Below are positions 1-7,963 of a DNA stretch of 64,000 nucleotides, in pieces (position 1 is the first letter of the stretch; every line of letters begins with the position of its first letter). Position numbers and translations under genes: made by a program. The notes under the pieces were generated by a model. It ran no database searches, was not told the origin of the DNA, and worked only from the letters and a program-made list of their open reading frames with translations. This DNA is from CAMDPA01 sp963825625 (lineage in GTDB: Bacteria > Pseudomonadota > Alphaproteobacteria > Rhizobiales > Hyphomicrobiaceae): the NCBI GenBank assembly GCA_963825625.1, contig CAWGUF010000003.1:62001-126000 (forward strand), written 5' to 3'.

Positions 1-2
1 AT

Positions 3-320
3 CCGCGCGGCGGCAACGGCGCGGCGCAATCCATTCTGGATGCGGAATGTCTCGATGCCATGCTGGCCCGCCATGACGATCCCGCCGCCGCGCTTGCCGC
101 ATACGATGGCGACCGCCGGCCGAAGACGACCGGGGTTGTATTGGCGAACCGGGTCACGCCACCCGACCACATCATAGAGGTGACCGAGGAGCGGTCCGGC
201 TACAAGCCCTTCGACAGGCTCGACGACGTGATACCGAAGGCTGAGCTCGACCGTATCATCGAAGACTACAAGAGAACCGCGGCCTACGATCTGGCGGCTG
301 TAAATGAAGGCCGGATCTAG
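3..320 (+). CDS. FAD-dependent monooxygenase, C-terminal part (cut by window edge)
   Basis: Only the last 105 residues are visible; the reading frame is open to base 3, so the start lies outside the window. The visible part begins with a G-N-G-A-A-Q-x-I-L-D-A stretch, typical of the helix following the second FAD-binding motif in UbiH/salicylate-hydroxylase-like flavin monooxygenases. The acidic tail (PPDHIIEVTEERSG) resembles the C-terminus of flavin-dependent oxidoreductases of this group. Substrate cannot be told. It reads in the same direction as the dehydrogenase and cupin that follow after 15 bases, so they may be co-transcribed. Family assignment is from a short tail and therefore moderate. 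Confidence 0.7.
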   Translation, partial: PRGGNGAAQSILDAECLDAMLARHDDPAAALAAYDGDRRPKTTGVVLANRVTPPDHIIEVTEERSGYKPFDRLDDVIPKAELDRIIEDYKRTAAYDLAAVNEGRI

Positions 321-335
321 AACAGGAACAACCAC

Positions 336-1220
336 ATGAACCTCGGATTCATCGGCCTCGGCGACATGGGCTCGCTGATCGTGCCGCGCCTGATGGCGGC
401 CGGACATTCCGTGACAGGCTGGAACCGCACGAAGGCCAAGGCCGAGCCGCTGATCGCCGGCGGCATGGCTTGGGCGGATACGCCGGCCAAGGTGGCGCAG
501 GCGAGCGAGGTGGTGTTCTCGTGCCTGACCGATGGCGCCGCCGTGAAGACGTGCACGGTCGGAAAAGATGGCGTCCTCGAAGGCCTGGCCAAAGGCGCAA
601 TCCACATCGACATGTCGACGATCAGCCCGGACGTGACGCGCGAATGCGCGGCCGTGTTCCAGTCTGCCGGCCGCATTTTTCTCGACGGCCCCATCTCCGG
701 CAGTCCCGTGACGGTGAAAGCAGGCCAGGCCTCACTGATGATCGGCGGCGACAAGGCGGGCTTCGACCGCGTCGCCGACATGCTGACAGCGATCGGGCCC
801 AAGGTCTCCTACATCGGCCCGTCCGGCATGGCGACCACCATGAAGATCTCCGTCAACCTTCTGCTGATGGTCGAGGTCATCTGCTTCGGCGAAGCGATCG
901 CACTGGCGGAGAAAGGCGGCGTGGAGCGGCAGGTCGCTGTCGATGCCGTGCTGAAGAGCGTGGCGGCGTCGCCTGTGCTCGGCTATCGCGGGCCGTTCAT
1001 CCTCGAAGGACAAATGCCAGAAAAGCCGCTCGCCGACGTCACGCTGCAGCAGAAGGACATGCTGCTGGCGCTCGATCTGGGCCGCAAGCTCGGCTCGCCC
1101 GTGCCGCTCGCGGCAACCGCCAATGAAATGATGAACGCATGCCGCGGACTCGGCATCGACCACAACGATTTCGTGACCGCGCACCAGGTCTATCGCCGGC
1201 TGGGAGGCCAATCGACATGA
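336..1220 (+). CDS. NAD(P)-dependent beta-hydroxyacid dehydrogenase (3-hydroxyisobutyrate dehydrogenase family)
   Basis: The protein has 294 residues, the usual family length. The N-terminus carries the Rossmann motif G-L-G-D-M-G (residues about 7-12), followed by the substrate-binding signature around D-G-P-I-S-G-S-P near residue 118. The catalytic lysine is probably the K of G-M-A-T-T-M-K-I-S-V-N at about residue 170. Enzymes of this family oxidise beta-hydroxyacids or reduce semialdehydes with NAD or NADP in the cytoplasm. The exact substrate is unknown. The stop codon overlaps the next start as ATGA, so it is translationally coupled to the cupin gene. Confidence 0.88.
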   Translation: MNLGFIGLGDMGSLIVPRLMAAGHSVTGWNRTKAKAEPLIAGGMAWADTPAKVAQASEVVFSCLTDGAAVKTCTVGKDGVLEGLAKGAIHIDMSTISPDVTRECAAVFQSAGRIFLDGPISGSPVTVKAGQASLMIGGDKAGFDRVADMLTAIGPKVSYIGPSGMATTMKISVNLLLMVEVICFGEAIALAEKGGVERQVAVDAVLKSVAASPVLGYRGPFILEGQMPEKPLADVTLQQKDMLLALDLGRKLGSPVPLAATANEMMNACRGLGIDHNDFVTAHQVYRRLGGQST

Positions 1221-1618
1221 GCAAGATGTACCGCACCAACATCAAGGACGTGCCGAAAGTCGAGGGTTTGCAGCGCAAGGATGGCTGGATCGACATGCAG
1301 GTCCAGTTCCTGATCGACAAGAAAACAGTGGGTACTGACAATGTCGTCGGCTGGACGCTGCTGAAGCCCGGCGCCAGCCATGAGGCGCACCTGCACCGCA
1401 ATTGCGACGAGTTCTTCATCGTGCTGAAAGGCAAGGGCCATATCCGGACCGAGCATGGCGACGAGCCCTCGGTCGAAGGCGACGTCGTGTTCTCGCCTCG
1501 CGGCGTCTACCACGGCTTTGCCAACACCTCCGAGGAGGACGTGCTGCTGGTCTGGGGCTGGATGGGCGCCGGCTCGATCGATGACTCCGGCTACGAGGTG
1601 CTGCCGGGATCGCATTGA
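1217..1618 (+). CDS. Small cupin-domain protein
   Basis: A 133-residue single-domain cupin. I chose the ATG at 1217 because it overlaps the upstream stop as ATGA; a longer in-frame start at 1139 would lie inside the previous gene. The metal-binding cupin motif 1 is visible as H-E-A-H-L-H...E (about residues 56-67), with a later H in G-V-Y-H-G-F. Such proteins are dioxygenases, isomerases or sensors. No substrate can be assigned, but coupling to the dehydrogenase suggests a role in the same degradation route. Confidence 0.85.
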   Translation: MSKMYRTNIKDVPKVEGLQRKDGWIDMQVQFLIDKKTVGTDNVVGWTLLKPGASHEAHLHRNCDEFFIVLKGKGHIRTEHGDEPSVEGDVVFSPRGVYHGFANTSEEDVLLVWGWMGAGSIDDSGYEVLPGSH

Positions 1619-1690
1619 GCGCAATCGACCCGGCCTTGCCGCCGACAACAAACCGGAACCGGATAGCGGCAGCCGCACGCGGCCGCTCCC

Positions 1691-2866
1691 TTACTTCAGG
1701 GCGGACGCAAGCCGCTTGAGACCGTCGCGCAATCGCTCGTCTTCTATGGTGAAGGCGACACGCACCATGCCCGCCGTGCTGGGCCCGAACGTATCGCCAG
1801 GCACGACCGCGACCCCGTGCTCGACGAGCAGCCGCTTGGCGAAGCCAAGTACACCGCCTCCTGCTGTGTCTCGGGCTTGGCCGATATCAACCAGGCCGTA
1901 GAATGCGCCCCGCGGCACAGCCGCCATCCTTCCGGTCGAGCCGATCTCTTCGACAAAAATATCGCGACGTCGCTGGAACAGGGCGCACCCCTTGGCGACC
2001 TCGTCTTGTGGACCAGTCAGAGCCGCCTCGGCCGCCACTTGCGACGGCGTCGGCGCGCACGAGACCACCGGCTCCTGCAGCTTCTCCGCAATTGAAACTG
2101 CATCGGCCGGGCACACGACCCACCCCAATCGCCAGCCCGTCATGGCATAGGATTTCGAGGCACCGGACACCAGGAACAGGCGATCCGCTGGCGTGTGCTC
2201 GGCAAACGAGACATGCCGTGCGCCATCGAAGACGATGTCCTCGTAGACTTCATCGCTGATGATGAACACGCCTGTCCGGCTGGCGATCCGGCCAATTGCG
2301 GCGACGACGTCGGCCGGAAACACGCTGCCGGTCGGATTGCCCGGCGAGTTCACCACTATCGCTTTCGTTCTGGGGCCGATCAAAGACGCGATCTCGTCGG
2401 GATCCGGCGCGAAGCCGCGATCGGGATGCAGCTTGTAGCGAACCGCAGAAGCGCCGGCGAGCACGGCTATCGCCTCATAGTTCGGCCAGCCCGGATCTGG
2501 AATCAGCACCTCATCGCCTGGATCGAGCACCGCCATCAGGGAGGCATAGAGGGCGCCGATCGCGCCGACGGTGACGACGACCTGCCCCGGCGCCACGTCG
2601 ACACCGCTGCGGTTGGTGACACGCGCGGCAATAGCAGCCCGCAGGGAGGGCAGACCAGCATTGCCCGTATATCGTGTTGCTCCACCGCGCACGGCATCGA
2701 AAGACCTCTCCATGATGTGCGAAGGGGTGATGAAGTCGGGCTCGCCGACCTCCAAATGGATGACGTCGTCCCGGCCGGCGGCCATCGCCATGATTTCGCG
2801 GATAGCGGAGCGCGGGATCCGGTCGGCGCGCTGCGACAGCTTCCTGGCGATGGAACTTTGCTTCAT
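1691..2866 (-). CDS. Class I/II pyridoxal-phosphate aminotransferase
   Basis: The protein has 391 residues from the ATG at 2866, giving the normal aspartate-aminotransferase-fold length; the same frame runs on to 3013 but that extension looks unlike the family. Visible motifs are the substrate region G-E-P-D-F near residue 36, N-S-P-G-N-P-T-G in the middle, D-E-V-Y-E for PLP ring contacts, and the Schiff-base lysine in S-G-A-S-K-S-Y-A-M-T-G-W-R-L-G. It would transfer an amino group from an amino acid to a 2-oxoacid. It converges on the cupin gene and is divergent from the racemase-family gene, so its substrate may belong to the same pathway; this is inference. Confidence 0.9.
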   Translation of the reverse strand: MKQSSIARKLSQRADRIPRSAIREIMAMAAGRDDVIHLEVGEPDFITPSHIMERSFDAVRGGATRYTGNAGLPSLRAAIAARVTNRSGVDVAPGQVVVTVGAIGALYASLMAVLDPGDEVLIPDPGWPNYEAIAVLAGASAVRYKLHPDRGFAPDPDEIASLIGPRTKAIVVNSPGNPTGSVFPADVVAAIGRIASRTGVFIISDEVYEDIVFDGARHVSFAEHTPADRLFLVSGASKSYAMTGWRLGWVVCPADAVSIAEKLQEPVVSCAPTPSQVAAEAALTGPQDEVAKGCALFQRRRDIFVEEIGSTGRMAAVPRGAFYGLVDIGQARDTAGGGVLGFAKRLLVEHGVAVVPGDTFGPSTAGMVRVAFTIEDERLRDGLKRLASALK

Positions 2867-3166
2867 GTCCGGCAGGCCTCGCTTCAAGCGCTCGAGATAC
2901 TCTAAGGGATCGATAAACCGACGGGGGCGGCACGACGGCAGCGGACGCGGCATGCATGCCACGCGACGTGCGTTGGCGACCGTTTCATGGGTCCGATCCT
3001 GCTCTGACGTCACGACTATAGGACGCCGGTGCGACGAGGCGCAATTGACAGCGCAAGCGGCTTCGAGACGGCAGGCGCAGGCCTTGACAAGCCCTGGCCG
3101 GCGACACGACGGTGCCTCATCGACACACTCTGCCTCATCGTCGCTGGCACGTCACGAGGAGCACCC
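2867..3166. other. Intergenic region between divergent genes
   Basis: This stretch of about 300 bases separates the divergent aminotransferase and racemase-family genes and should hold both promoters. In-frame extensions of each flanking gene run into it, but they carry no family-like sequence. A Shine-Dalgarno-like GAGGAG lies just before the forward ATG at 3167. I see no other gene here. Confidence 0.5.
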
Positions 3167-3898
3167 ATGGCCAGTTGTGAATCCGCGGTCTTCGGGCGGC
3201 GCGGCAAGCTTGGACTCATCGTGCCGGCGAACAACTCTGTGATCGAGCCCGAGCTGGCCTCGGTTCTGCCAGCGGGAGTCGCCCTCTATGCCACGCGGGT
3301 GATGGCCAAAGGGGACCTGACGAGCGATGCGATCCGCGCCATGGAAGCGGACGTCGACAAAGCAGTCGACCAGATCGCTGCGACCGGCGTCGACATCATC
3401 GCATACTGCGACATGGTGACGACGTTCATCATGGAGCCAGGCTGGAACGAGGCTGCGATCGAGCGGTTCGCTGCCCGGACCGCGACGCCGGTGATCTCGG
3501 CATGGACCGCGCTGAGAGATGCGCTTGCAGCCGTCGGGGCGCAACGTATCGCGCTCGGCACACCCTACCCGCGCGCGATCCACGCGCTGGCCGCGCCATT
3601 CTTCAGAGAACGCGGCATCGAGGTGGCCAGCGAAGCGACGCTCGATATCATGGCTATGCGGGAGGTGCCGACCGTCAACCATGCGCGGCTTATGGGGCTG
3701 GTCGGCTCGCTCGACGGCTCGGGTTGCGATGCCGTGGTACTGCTGGCCACGGACCTGCCTACGCTCGGCTCGATAAAGGAGATCGAGCACGTCACCGGAC
3801 TGCCGGTGCTGACCTCGAACCAGACGCTGCTGTGGTCTGCACTCGGCGTCATTGACCGGCGTGAAGGCGTGCGGCTGGGGCGGCTGTTCGAAGCTTGA
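3167..3898 (+). CDS. Asp/Glu racemase superfamily protein (maleate isomerase / arylmalonate decarboxylase-like)
   Basis: The protein has 243 residues. I chose the ATG at 3167 because GAGGAG sits 5-10 bases upstream and the N-terminus then reads G-K-L-G-L-I-V-P-A-N-N-S-V-I-E-P-E, a hallmark of maleate cis-trans isomerase and arylmalonate decarboxylase relatives. The first catalytic cysteine is present (I-A-Y-C-D-M). The position of the second, normally C in L-S-C-T-N-L, is alanine here (L-L-A-T-D-L-P-T). This one-cysteine pattern argues against a classical two-base racemase. The paralogue at 5620-6333 has the same pattern. Substrate unknown. Confidence 0.82.
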   Translation: MASCESAVFGRRGKLGLIVPANNSVIEPELASVLPAGVALYATRVMAKGDLTSDAIRAMEADVDKAVDQIAATGVDIIAYCDMVTTFIMEPGWNEAAIERFAARTATPVISAWTALRDALAAVGAQRIALGTPYPRAIHALAAPFFRERGIEVASEATLDIMAMREVPTVNHARLMGLVGSLDGSGCDAVVLLATDLPTLGSIKEIEHVTGLPVLTSNQTLLWSALGVIDRREGVRLGRLFEA

Positions 3899-3907
3899 GC
3901 CAGCGGC

Positions 3908-5242
3908 TCACGGGCATAGGAACTGCCCGCCGGCGCTGCCTTCGATGTGGCCATCGCGCATGATCGTTCGGCCGCGCAGGATGGTGCAGACGGGTGCGGC
4001 AGGTGCTTCCAGCCCGTGGAACGGAGAACGCCGGGCCTTGCTCAACTGGTCCTCGTCGCGGATCGTCATCGGGCGCGCGGGATCGATCAGGACCATGTCG
4101 GCGTCCGAGCCAACCTGTAATGCGCCCTTGCGCGGATAGAGGCCGAAGATCTCCGCCGGTCTCCTGGCGCAGGCGTGCACGATGCCAGGATAGCCGAGCA
4201 CGTCCTCGGCGAACAGGCGCAGCATCACAGGCAGCCAGGTCTGCACACCGGGAAAGCCGCCGGGCGGCACCCAGATATCGCCGTTTCCTGCAGCTTTTTC
4301 TTCTGGCGTGTGCGGAGCATGATCGGTTGCGACTATGTCGATCGTTCGGTTGGCAAGAGCGTTCCTGACATGCTCGACGTCGCGTCGCGTGCGCAACGGC
4401 GGGGCGACCTTGGCGACGGGTCCGAGGCGCGCAAGATCGCTATCATCGAGAACGAGGTTGTGCGGCGTCACCTCGGCGCTCGTGCGCCGGTCACCATGAG
4501 TGGACAGCGCCATGACGCCGTCGATGGAGCTCACCTGACGCAGATGAATGCGGGCGTCGGCGAGGCGGGCGGCAAGGCAGGCCTGGGCGATGCCGATGGC
4601 TTCGACCAGCGCCGGCCAAGCCGCACCGAAAGCCTCCGGGGTACCGCCGAAGCGGAGGCGGGCGCGATCGGCGAAGAGTGACAGCAGGCTGGCGCTGCCG
4701 GGCGTCACGCCGGTCACGCGACCGGCATCGCGCACGGCCTCCAGGCAGCGCAGCAGGTCGGCGGGATCGTCGACGTTCAGGGCTGCAGGCGCGCCGGTCT
4801 GGAACAGCTCGAAGGAGATGGCGCCGAGGCGAGAGAGCTCGGCGACATGCGTGGTGTCGACGCCAAGTCCGGCCTGCAGGGCGAAGTCGACATGACATTT
4901 TCCCTCGCCAAGCGCGCGCTTGGCGGCAAAGGTCTCCGGCGTCGTCGTCAGCGGGTCGTCGGTCGGCATCACCATGACGGTGGTGACGCCGCCTGCCGCG
5001 GCGGCTGCGCTGCCGGAGGCGAAGTCCTCCTTATGGGTCAGGCCCGGCTCGCGGAAATGCACGTGCGCGTCGACGAAACCAGGGAGAACGATAAGGCCCG
5101 CGGCATCGATGATCTCGCGCGCCGGCGGGGTCTCGCCGGGGCCCGCCAGTGCGGCGACCTTGCCGTCGGTGACGCATATGGAACCGATCGTGGACGCGGT
5201 GTCATCGACGATCAGGCCACCGCTTATGACGAGGTCGAACAT
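3908..5242 (-). CDS. Dihydroorotase/hydantoinase-like amidohydrolase with altered metal site
   Basis: The protein has 444 residues, matching cyclic amidohydrolases such as allantoinase, hydantoinase and type I dihydroorotase. The N-terminal metal motif D-A-H-V-H-F-R-E-P-G and the late A-T-D-H-A-P-H-T motif are intact. The strand that usually carries the carboxylated lysine (S-F-K-x-F) reads S-F-E-L-F, and the usual H-x-E-N/D and H-x-x-H ligands also appear replaced (V-T-P-G-S and H-L-R-Q-V-S-S). It may therefore use a different metal arrangement. It sits beside two racemase-family genes and an amidohydrolase remnant, suggesting turnover of a cyclic nitrogen compound (inference). Confidence 0.85.
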   Translation of the reverse strand: MFDLVISGGLIVDDTASTIGSICVTDGKVAALAGPGETPPAREIIDAAGLIVLPGFVDAHVHFREPGLTHKEDFASGSAAAAAGGVTTVMVMPTDDPLTTTPETFAAKRALGEGKCHVDFALQAGLGVDTTHVAELSRLGAISFELFQTGAPAALNVDDPADLLRCLEAVRDAGRVTGVTPGSASLLSLFADRARLRFGGTPEAFGAAWPALVEAIGIAQACLAARLADARIHLRQVSSIDGVMALSTHGDRRTSAEVTPHNLVLDDSDLARLGPVAKVAPPLRTRRDVEHVRNALANRTIDIVATDHAPHTPEEKAAGNGDIWVPPGGFPGVQTWLPVMLRLFAEDVLGYPGIVHACARRPAEIFGLYPRKGALQVGSDADMVLIDPARPMTIRDEDQLSKARRSPFHGLEAPAAPVCTILRGRTIMRDGHIEGSAGGQFLCP

Positions 5243-5314
5243 GGGGGCTCCGAGGGCTTGCTATTCATTCTGCTTCGACCAGGGCGTGCGGGAGGACTGG
5301 GGATAAGCCTCTCG

Positions 5315-5617
5315 CTACGAGGGTACTATCGCGTGCGTGCCGGCAGATTGCCGCTCCAGCCGCTCGACCATTTCGGCGCGCAAATCGCGGGCTTCAGCAT
5401 AGAGGCGCGGCTCGTCGATGGTGGTGAGCCCGCGGTCGCGGATCACCCAGCGGCCATCGATCATCACGTCGGTGATGGAGATGCCGTTCTCGTCGAGGTG
5501 TGCGACCACGCTTGTACCGAACAGTTTGCGTCCCTGCAGAAACTGACCGTTGGTTTCGCACACGTGGACGTGCGCGGCGGTGTCGAGATCGATCGCGATC
5601 TGCATGGCGCGCCGCAT
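5315..5617 (-). pseudogene. Internally deleted remnant of an ATZ/TRZ-type amidohydrolase
   Basis: The 100-residue frame begins 3 bases after the stop of the racemase-family gene. Its first part (A-H-V-H-V-C-E-T-N-G-Q-F) resembles the mid-protein H-x-H-x-x-E-T segment of atrazine-chlorohydrolase/guanine-deaminase-like enzymes. Its second part (D-V-M-I-D-G-R-W-V-I-R-D-R-G-L-T-T-I-D-E) resembles their C-terminal V-x-V-D-G-x-x-V ending. The roughly 180 residues normally between these, with several metal ligands, are absent, as is the N-terminal third. It looks like the collapsed relic of a full-length gene. It could still be translated, but an active amidohydrolase is unlikely. Confidence 0.6.
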
Positions 5618-5619
5618 CG

Positions 5620-6333
5620 TCAATCGGCGATGCGCGGCCAGTCGAAGCGCGGCTCGGCCGGATCGTCGGCATCGCACTGCGGCAAGCCCAGCATGCGCTT
5701 GGCGGACCACATCAAGGCTTGGTTCGTGGAAACGACCGGCTTGCGCAACTCCTGCTCGAGAAGGCCGACGATCTCCAGCGAGCGGAAGTTTGTGGCAAGG
5801 ATCAGCACGCCTTCCGCCTCCGCGACGTTGGCCTCCCTGGCGACGCGATAGGTGTACTCCGGGCCCAGCAGGTTGATCTCGGGCGGCTCTAGGCCGAGTG
5901 CAACGGCATTTGCGACGCTGATCCCGCAATCCTCCACGAAGCCGACGAGAGGATCGAGCAGCCACTTGGGATAGGGGCTCACAAGCGCCACCTTGTCGGC
6001 ATTGCGATGCTGCAACAGCTTGATCATGGCAGCGCTCGCCGTCTCCGACGGCACACCGGCCGCCGCCTCGAACCGCTGCAGGAATTCATCGTGCCAGGCC
6101 CGCCCCTGCATGAAGCTCGACGCGTTGCAGGCATAGAGGGCGATCGAAAGACGCAAGTGCACCATCGCCTTGGCGAGACCGATCGATTCCTCCGCCAGGT
6201 CCTTTCGATCAGTCCTGGTGGAGCGCACGACGTGCGCAGATACCCCGCGCGGCAGCGTGCGGTTGAACTCCGGTTCGATAACCGCATTATCATAGGGGAT
6301 CATCAGTCCGACCCGGCCGCGCCATCCGTACAT
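5620..6333 (-). CDS. Asp/Glu racemase superfamily protein (maleate isomerase-like), second copy
   Basis: The protein has 237 residues and is a clear relative of the gene at 3167-3898. It starts G-R-V-G-L-M-I-P-Y-D-N-A-V-I-E-P-E, retains the first cysteine (Y-A-C-N-A-S-S-F), and ends with the family's P-V-V-S-T-N-Q-A-L-M-W segment. As in its paralogue, the second catalytic cysteine is replaced by alanine (L-I-L-A-T-N-F). The amidohydrolase remnant follows directly downstream and the ornithine-cyclodeaminase-like gene lies 62 bases upstream on the same strand, so the three probably formed one transcript. Confidence 0.82.
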   Translation of the reverse strand: MYGWRGRVGLMIPYDNAVIEPEFNRTLPRGVSAHVVRSTRTDRKDLAEESIGLAKAMVHLRLSIALYACNASSFMQGRAWHDEFLQRFEAAAGVPSETASAAMIKLLQHRNADKVALVSPYPKWLLDPLVGFVEDCGISVANAVALGLEPPEINLLGPEYTYRVAREANVAEAEGVLILATNFRSLEIVGLLEQELRKPVVSTNQALMWSAKRMLGLPQCDADDPAEPRFDWPRIAD

Positions 6334-6395
6334 CCTGCGTCAGTGCTCCTGCATCAGTGCTCAGGCTTCTGGCATCAGCGAAACCGACACCGCGT

Positions 6396-7394
6396 CTACA
6401 TGAACGGCAGGCGCATTCCGCGACCTTCTGCGCGGGCCTGCTGGTAGAGATCATAGGCAATCGCGATATCCTGGCTGGTCAATCCGACGGTTGCTACCAG
6501 AATTCGCTCCGCGCGATCGCGCCGGCCCGGCTGCCGCCCCGAAATCACCTCCCACAACTCGCCGGATATGTCTGCGGGACGCAACGCACCCTCCGCTATC
6601 GCCGCACGGATATGTGCGGGATGTCCGCCGCCGGCGAGGTCGTAGTCGACATAGAAACGGTTGCACCGCGCATAGACGTCGTGGCGGACCTCGTCATGGC
6701 CGACGGCTCCCACGAACACCCCCTCCTTCAGCCATTCGAAGTCGAGATAGGGTACCGTGGACGGTGTGGCGCAGATTACGATGTCCGCGTCGCGGATCGC
6801 CTCCTCGTGCGTGGCGCAGGCACGCACCGGCAGGCCGGTTTCAGCAGTCATGGCGGCTGCCGCCTGCTGCCGTGTCTCCGGCCGCGCAGACATGACGCGT
6901 ACCTCTTGAAGTTGAAACAGGCCGGCGAGACCGGCAATCGCCATACGGCCTATGTTGCCGACACCAATGATGCCGGCGACCCGCGCATCCTCGCGGGCCA
7001 GATGACGGGCGGCGACGAGCAGGGAAGCGGCTGCTCGCATGCCGAAGCTGGAATGCTCGTCGATGATCGCCAACGGCGAGCCCGTGCCGGGATCGGAGAG
7101 CATGATGTAGCGCGTTGCCTCCCTCTCCCCGCCGCTGCCGTTACCGTCGCCGTCGACCTTGTAGCCGGCGATCCGCACGCCGGCGACCGGCACGCCGCGG
7201 ATAACGACTGTCTTCAGCCGCCAGCGGAAGCCGAGCGCGCGGTCATCCGTCTCCCAGGCAAGCGGCCGCCCATTGACAACGCCGCCGGTCTCGGCCTGCC
7301 GCATCAGGTCATGTTCCACCGAACGCATCGCCGCAGCGATGGTCAGCATACTTTGGACATCCTGATCCGAAAGAAAAACAACGTCGTGCGTCAT
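6396..7394 (-). CDS. Ornithine cyclodeaminase / mu-crystallin family protein
   Basis: The protein has 332 residues from the ATG at 7394; the frame is open further upstream but family members begin near M-T-H-D-V-V-F-L-S-D-Q-D-V. The NAD(P) fold shows G-V-G-N-I-G-R-M-A near the middle, and the family residues in G-V-R-I-A-G-Y-K (substrate lysine) and I-C-A-T-P-S-T-V-P are visible. Relatives include ornithine cyclodeaminase, alanine dehydrogenase of the archaeal type and delta-1-pyrroline-2-carboxylate reductase. It is the first gene of a reverse-strand group with a racemase-family enzyme, which points to amino-acid or imino-acid chemistry (inference). Confidence 0.87.
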   Translation of the reverse strand: MTHDVVFLSDQDVQSMLTIAAAMRSVEHDLMRQAETGGVVNGRPLAWETDDRALGFRWRLKTVVIRGVPVAGVRIAGYKVDGDGNGSGGEREATRYIMLSDPGTGSPLAIIDEHSSFGMRAAASLLVAARHLAREDARVAGIIGVGNIGRMAIAGLAGLFQLQEVRVMSARPETRQQAAAAMTAETGLPVRACATHEEAIRDADIVICATPSTVPYLDFEWLKEGVFVGAVGHDEVRHDVYARCNRFYVDYDLAGGGHPAHIRAAIAEGALRPADISGELWEVISGRQPGRRDRAERILVATVGLTSQDIAIAYDLYQQARAEGRGMRLPFM

Positions 7395-7567
7395 GCGTCG
7401 TGTTCGGGTCCTTTGTTGAGGCGGCTGGGTCAGGCCCGCTGGATGATGGAATCTGTGACGCTGCCCCTGGCAATATGGCCGCCAATACTCAATCGAGGCA
7501 ATATCGGAAGCAGCCTTGGATGCCGGCCTGCGCCTATTTCGTACCACCCGAGGCGATCAGGTCGACC

Positions 7568-7800
7568 ATGACGGCTCGTTCCGGCGCGCCGGCAGTGCCG
7601 ACTGCGGATGCCGTCAAGGCAGCGCTCGAGGCGGTCGGCGTCAGAGGGATCGCGCTCGCCATGCCGAGCACCGACTTCGGCAACCGCTGCGCTACCGAAT
7701 GGCTTGCCGCGCAAGGATTCGAGGTGGTGGCAGATGAAGGCCTGCAACCGGGTGCCACGGCCGAGGAGCGGGCCAACATCGGGCGCGTTCCAGCTCGGCC
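7568..7800 (+). pseudogene. Remnant of a third Asp/Glu racemase-family gene
   Basis: The frame translates to about 75 residues matching the middle of maleate-isomerase-like proteins: T-A-D-A-V-K-A-A-L-E-A-V-G-V-R-G-I-A-L followed by G-F-E-V-V-A-D-E-G-L. Neither the N-terminal I-P-x-N-N-x-x-I-E-P motif nor the C-terminal S-S-N-Q segment is present and no cysteine motif survives. It lies in a gap of about 570 bases between the OCD-like gene and the TRAP transporter that otherwise shows no gene. I read it as a decayed relative of the two intact neighbours. Confidence 0.55.
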
Positions 7801-7963
7801 TGCGAGTCGACCGAGTGGCGACGTGCGTGCCTGATTTCCTGGCTACGTGCGTACATTTGCAGCACATTGCGCTCGTGTTGAGGATTGCCAATTGCGACGA
7901 GCATGGGGCAAGGCTTAGGATCACCTCAACAACGCATCTATACGGTCACGGCAACACGATCCC

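Noticed and set aside
3896..3910. Small TGAGCC-AGC-GGCTCA hairpin between convergent genes as a terminator
   Set aside because: The stem is only six pairs with a 3-base loop and lacks a T tract.
6357..7571. Long forward frame of 404 residues
   Set aside because: It lies wholly opposite the ornithine-cyclodeaminase-like gene and shows no family motifs.
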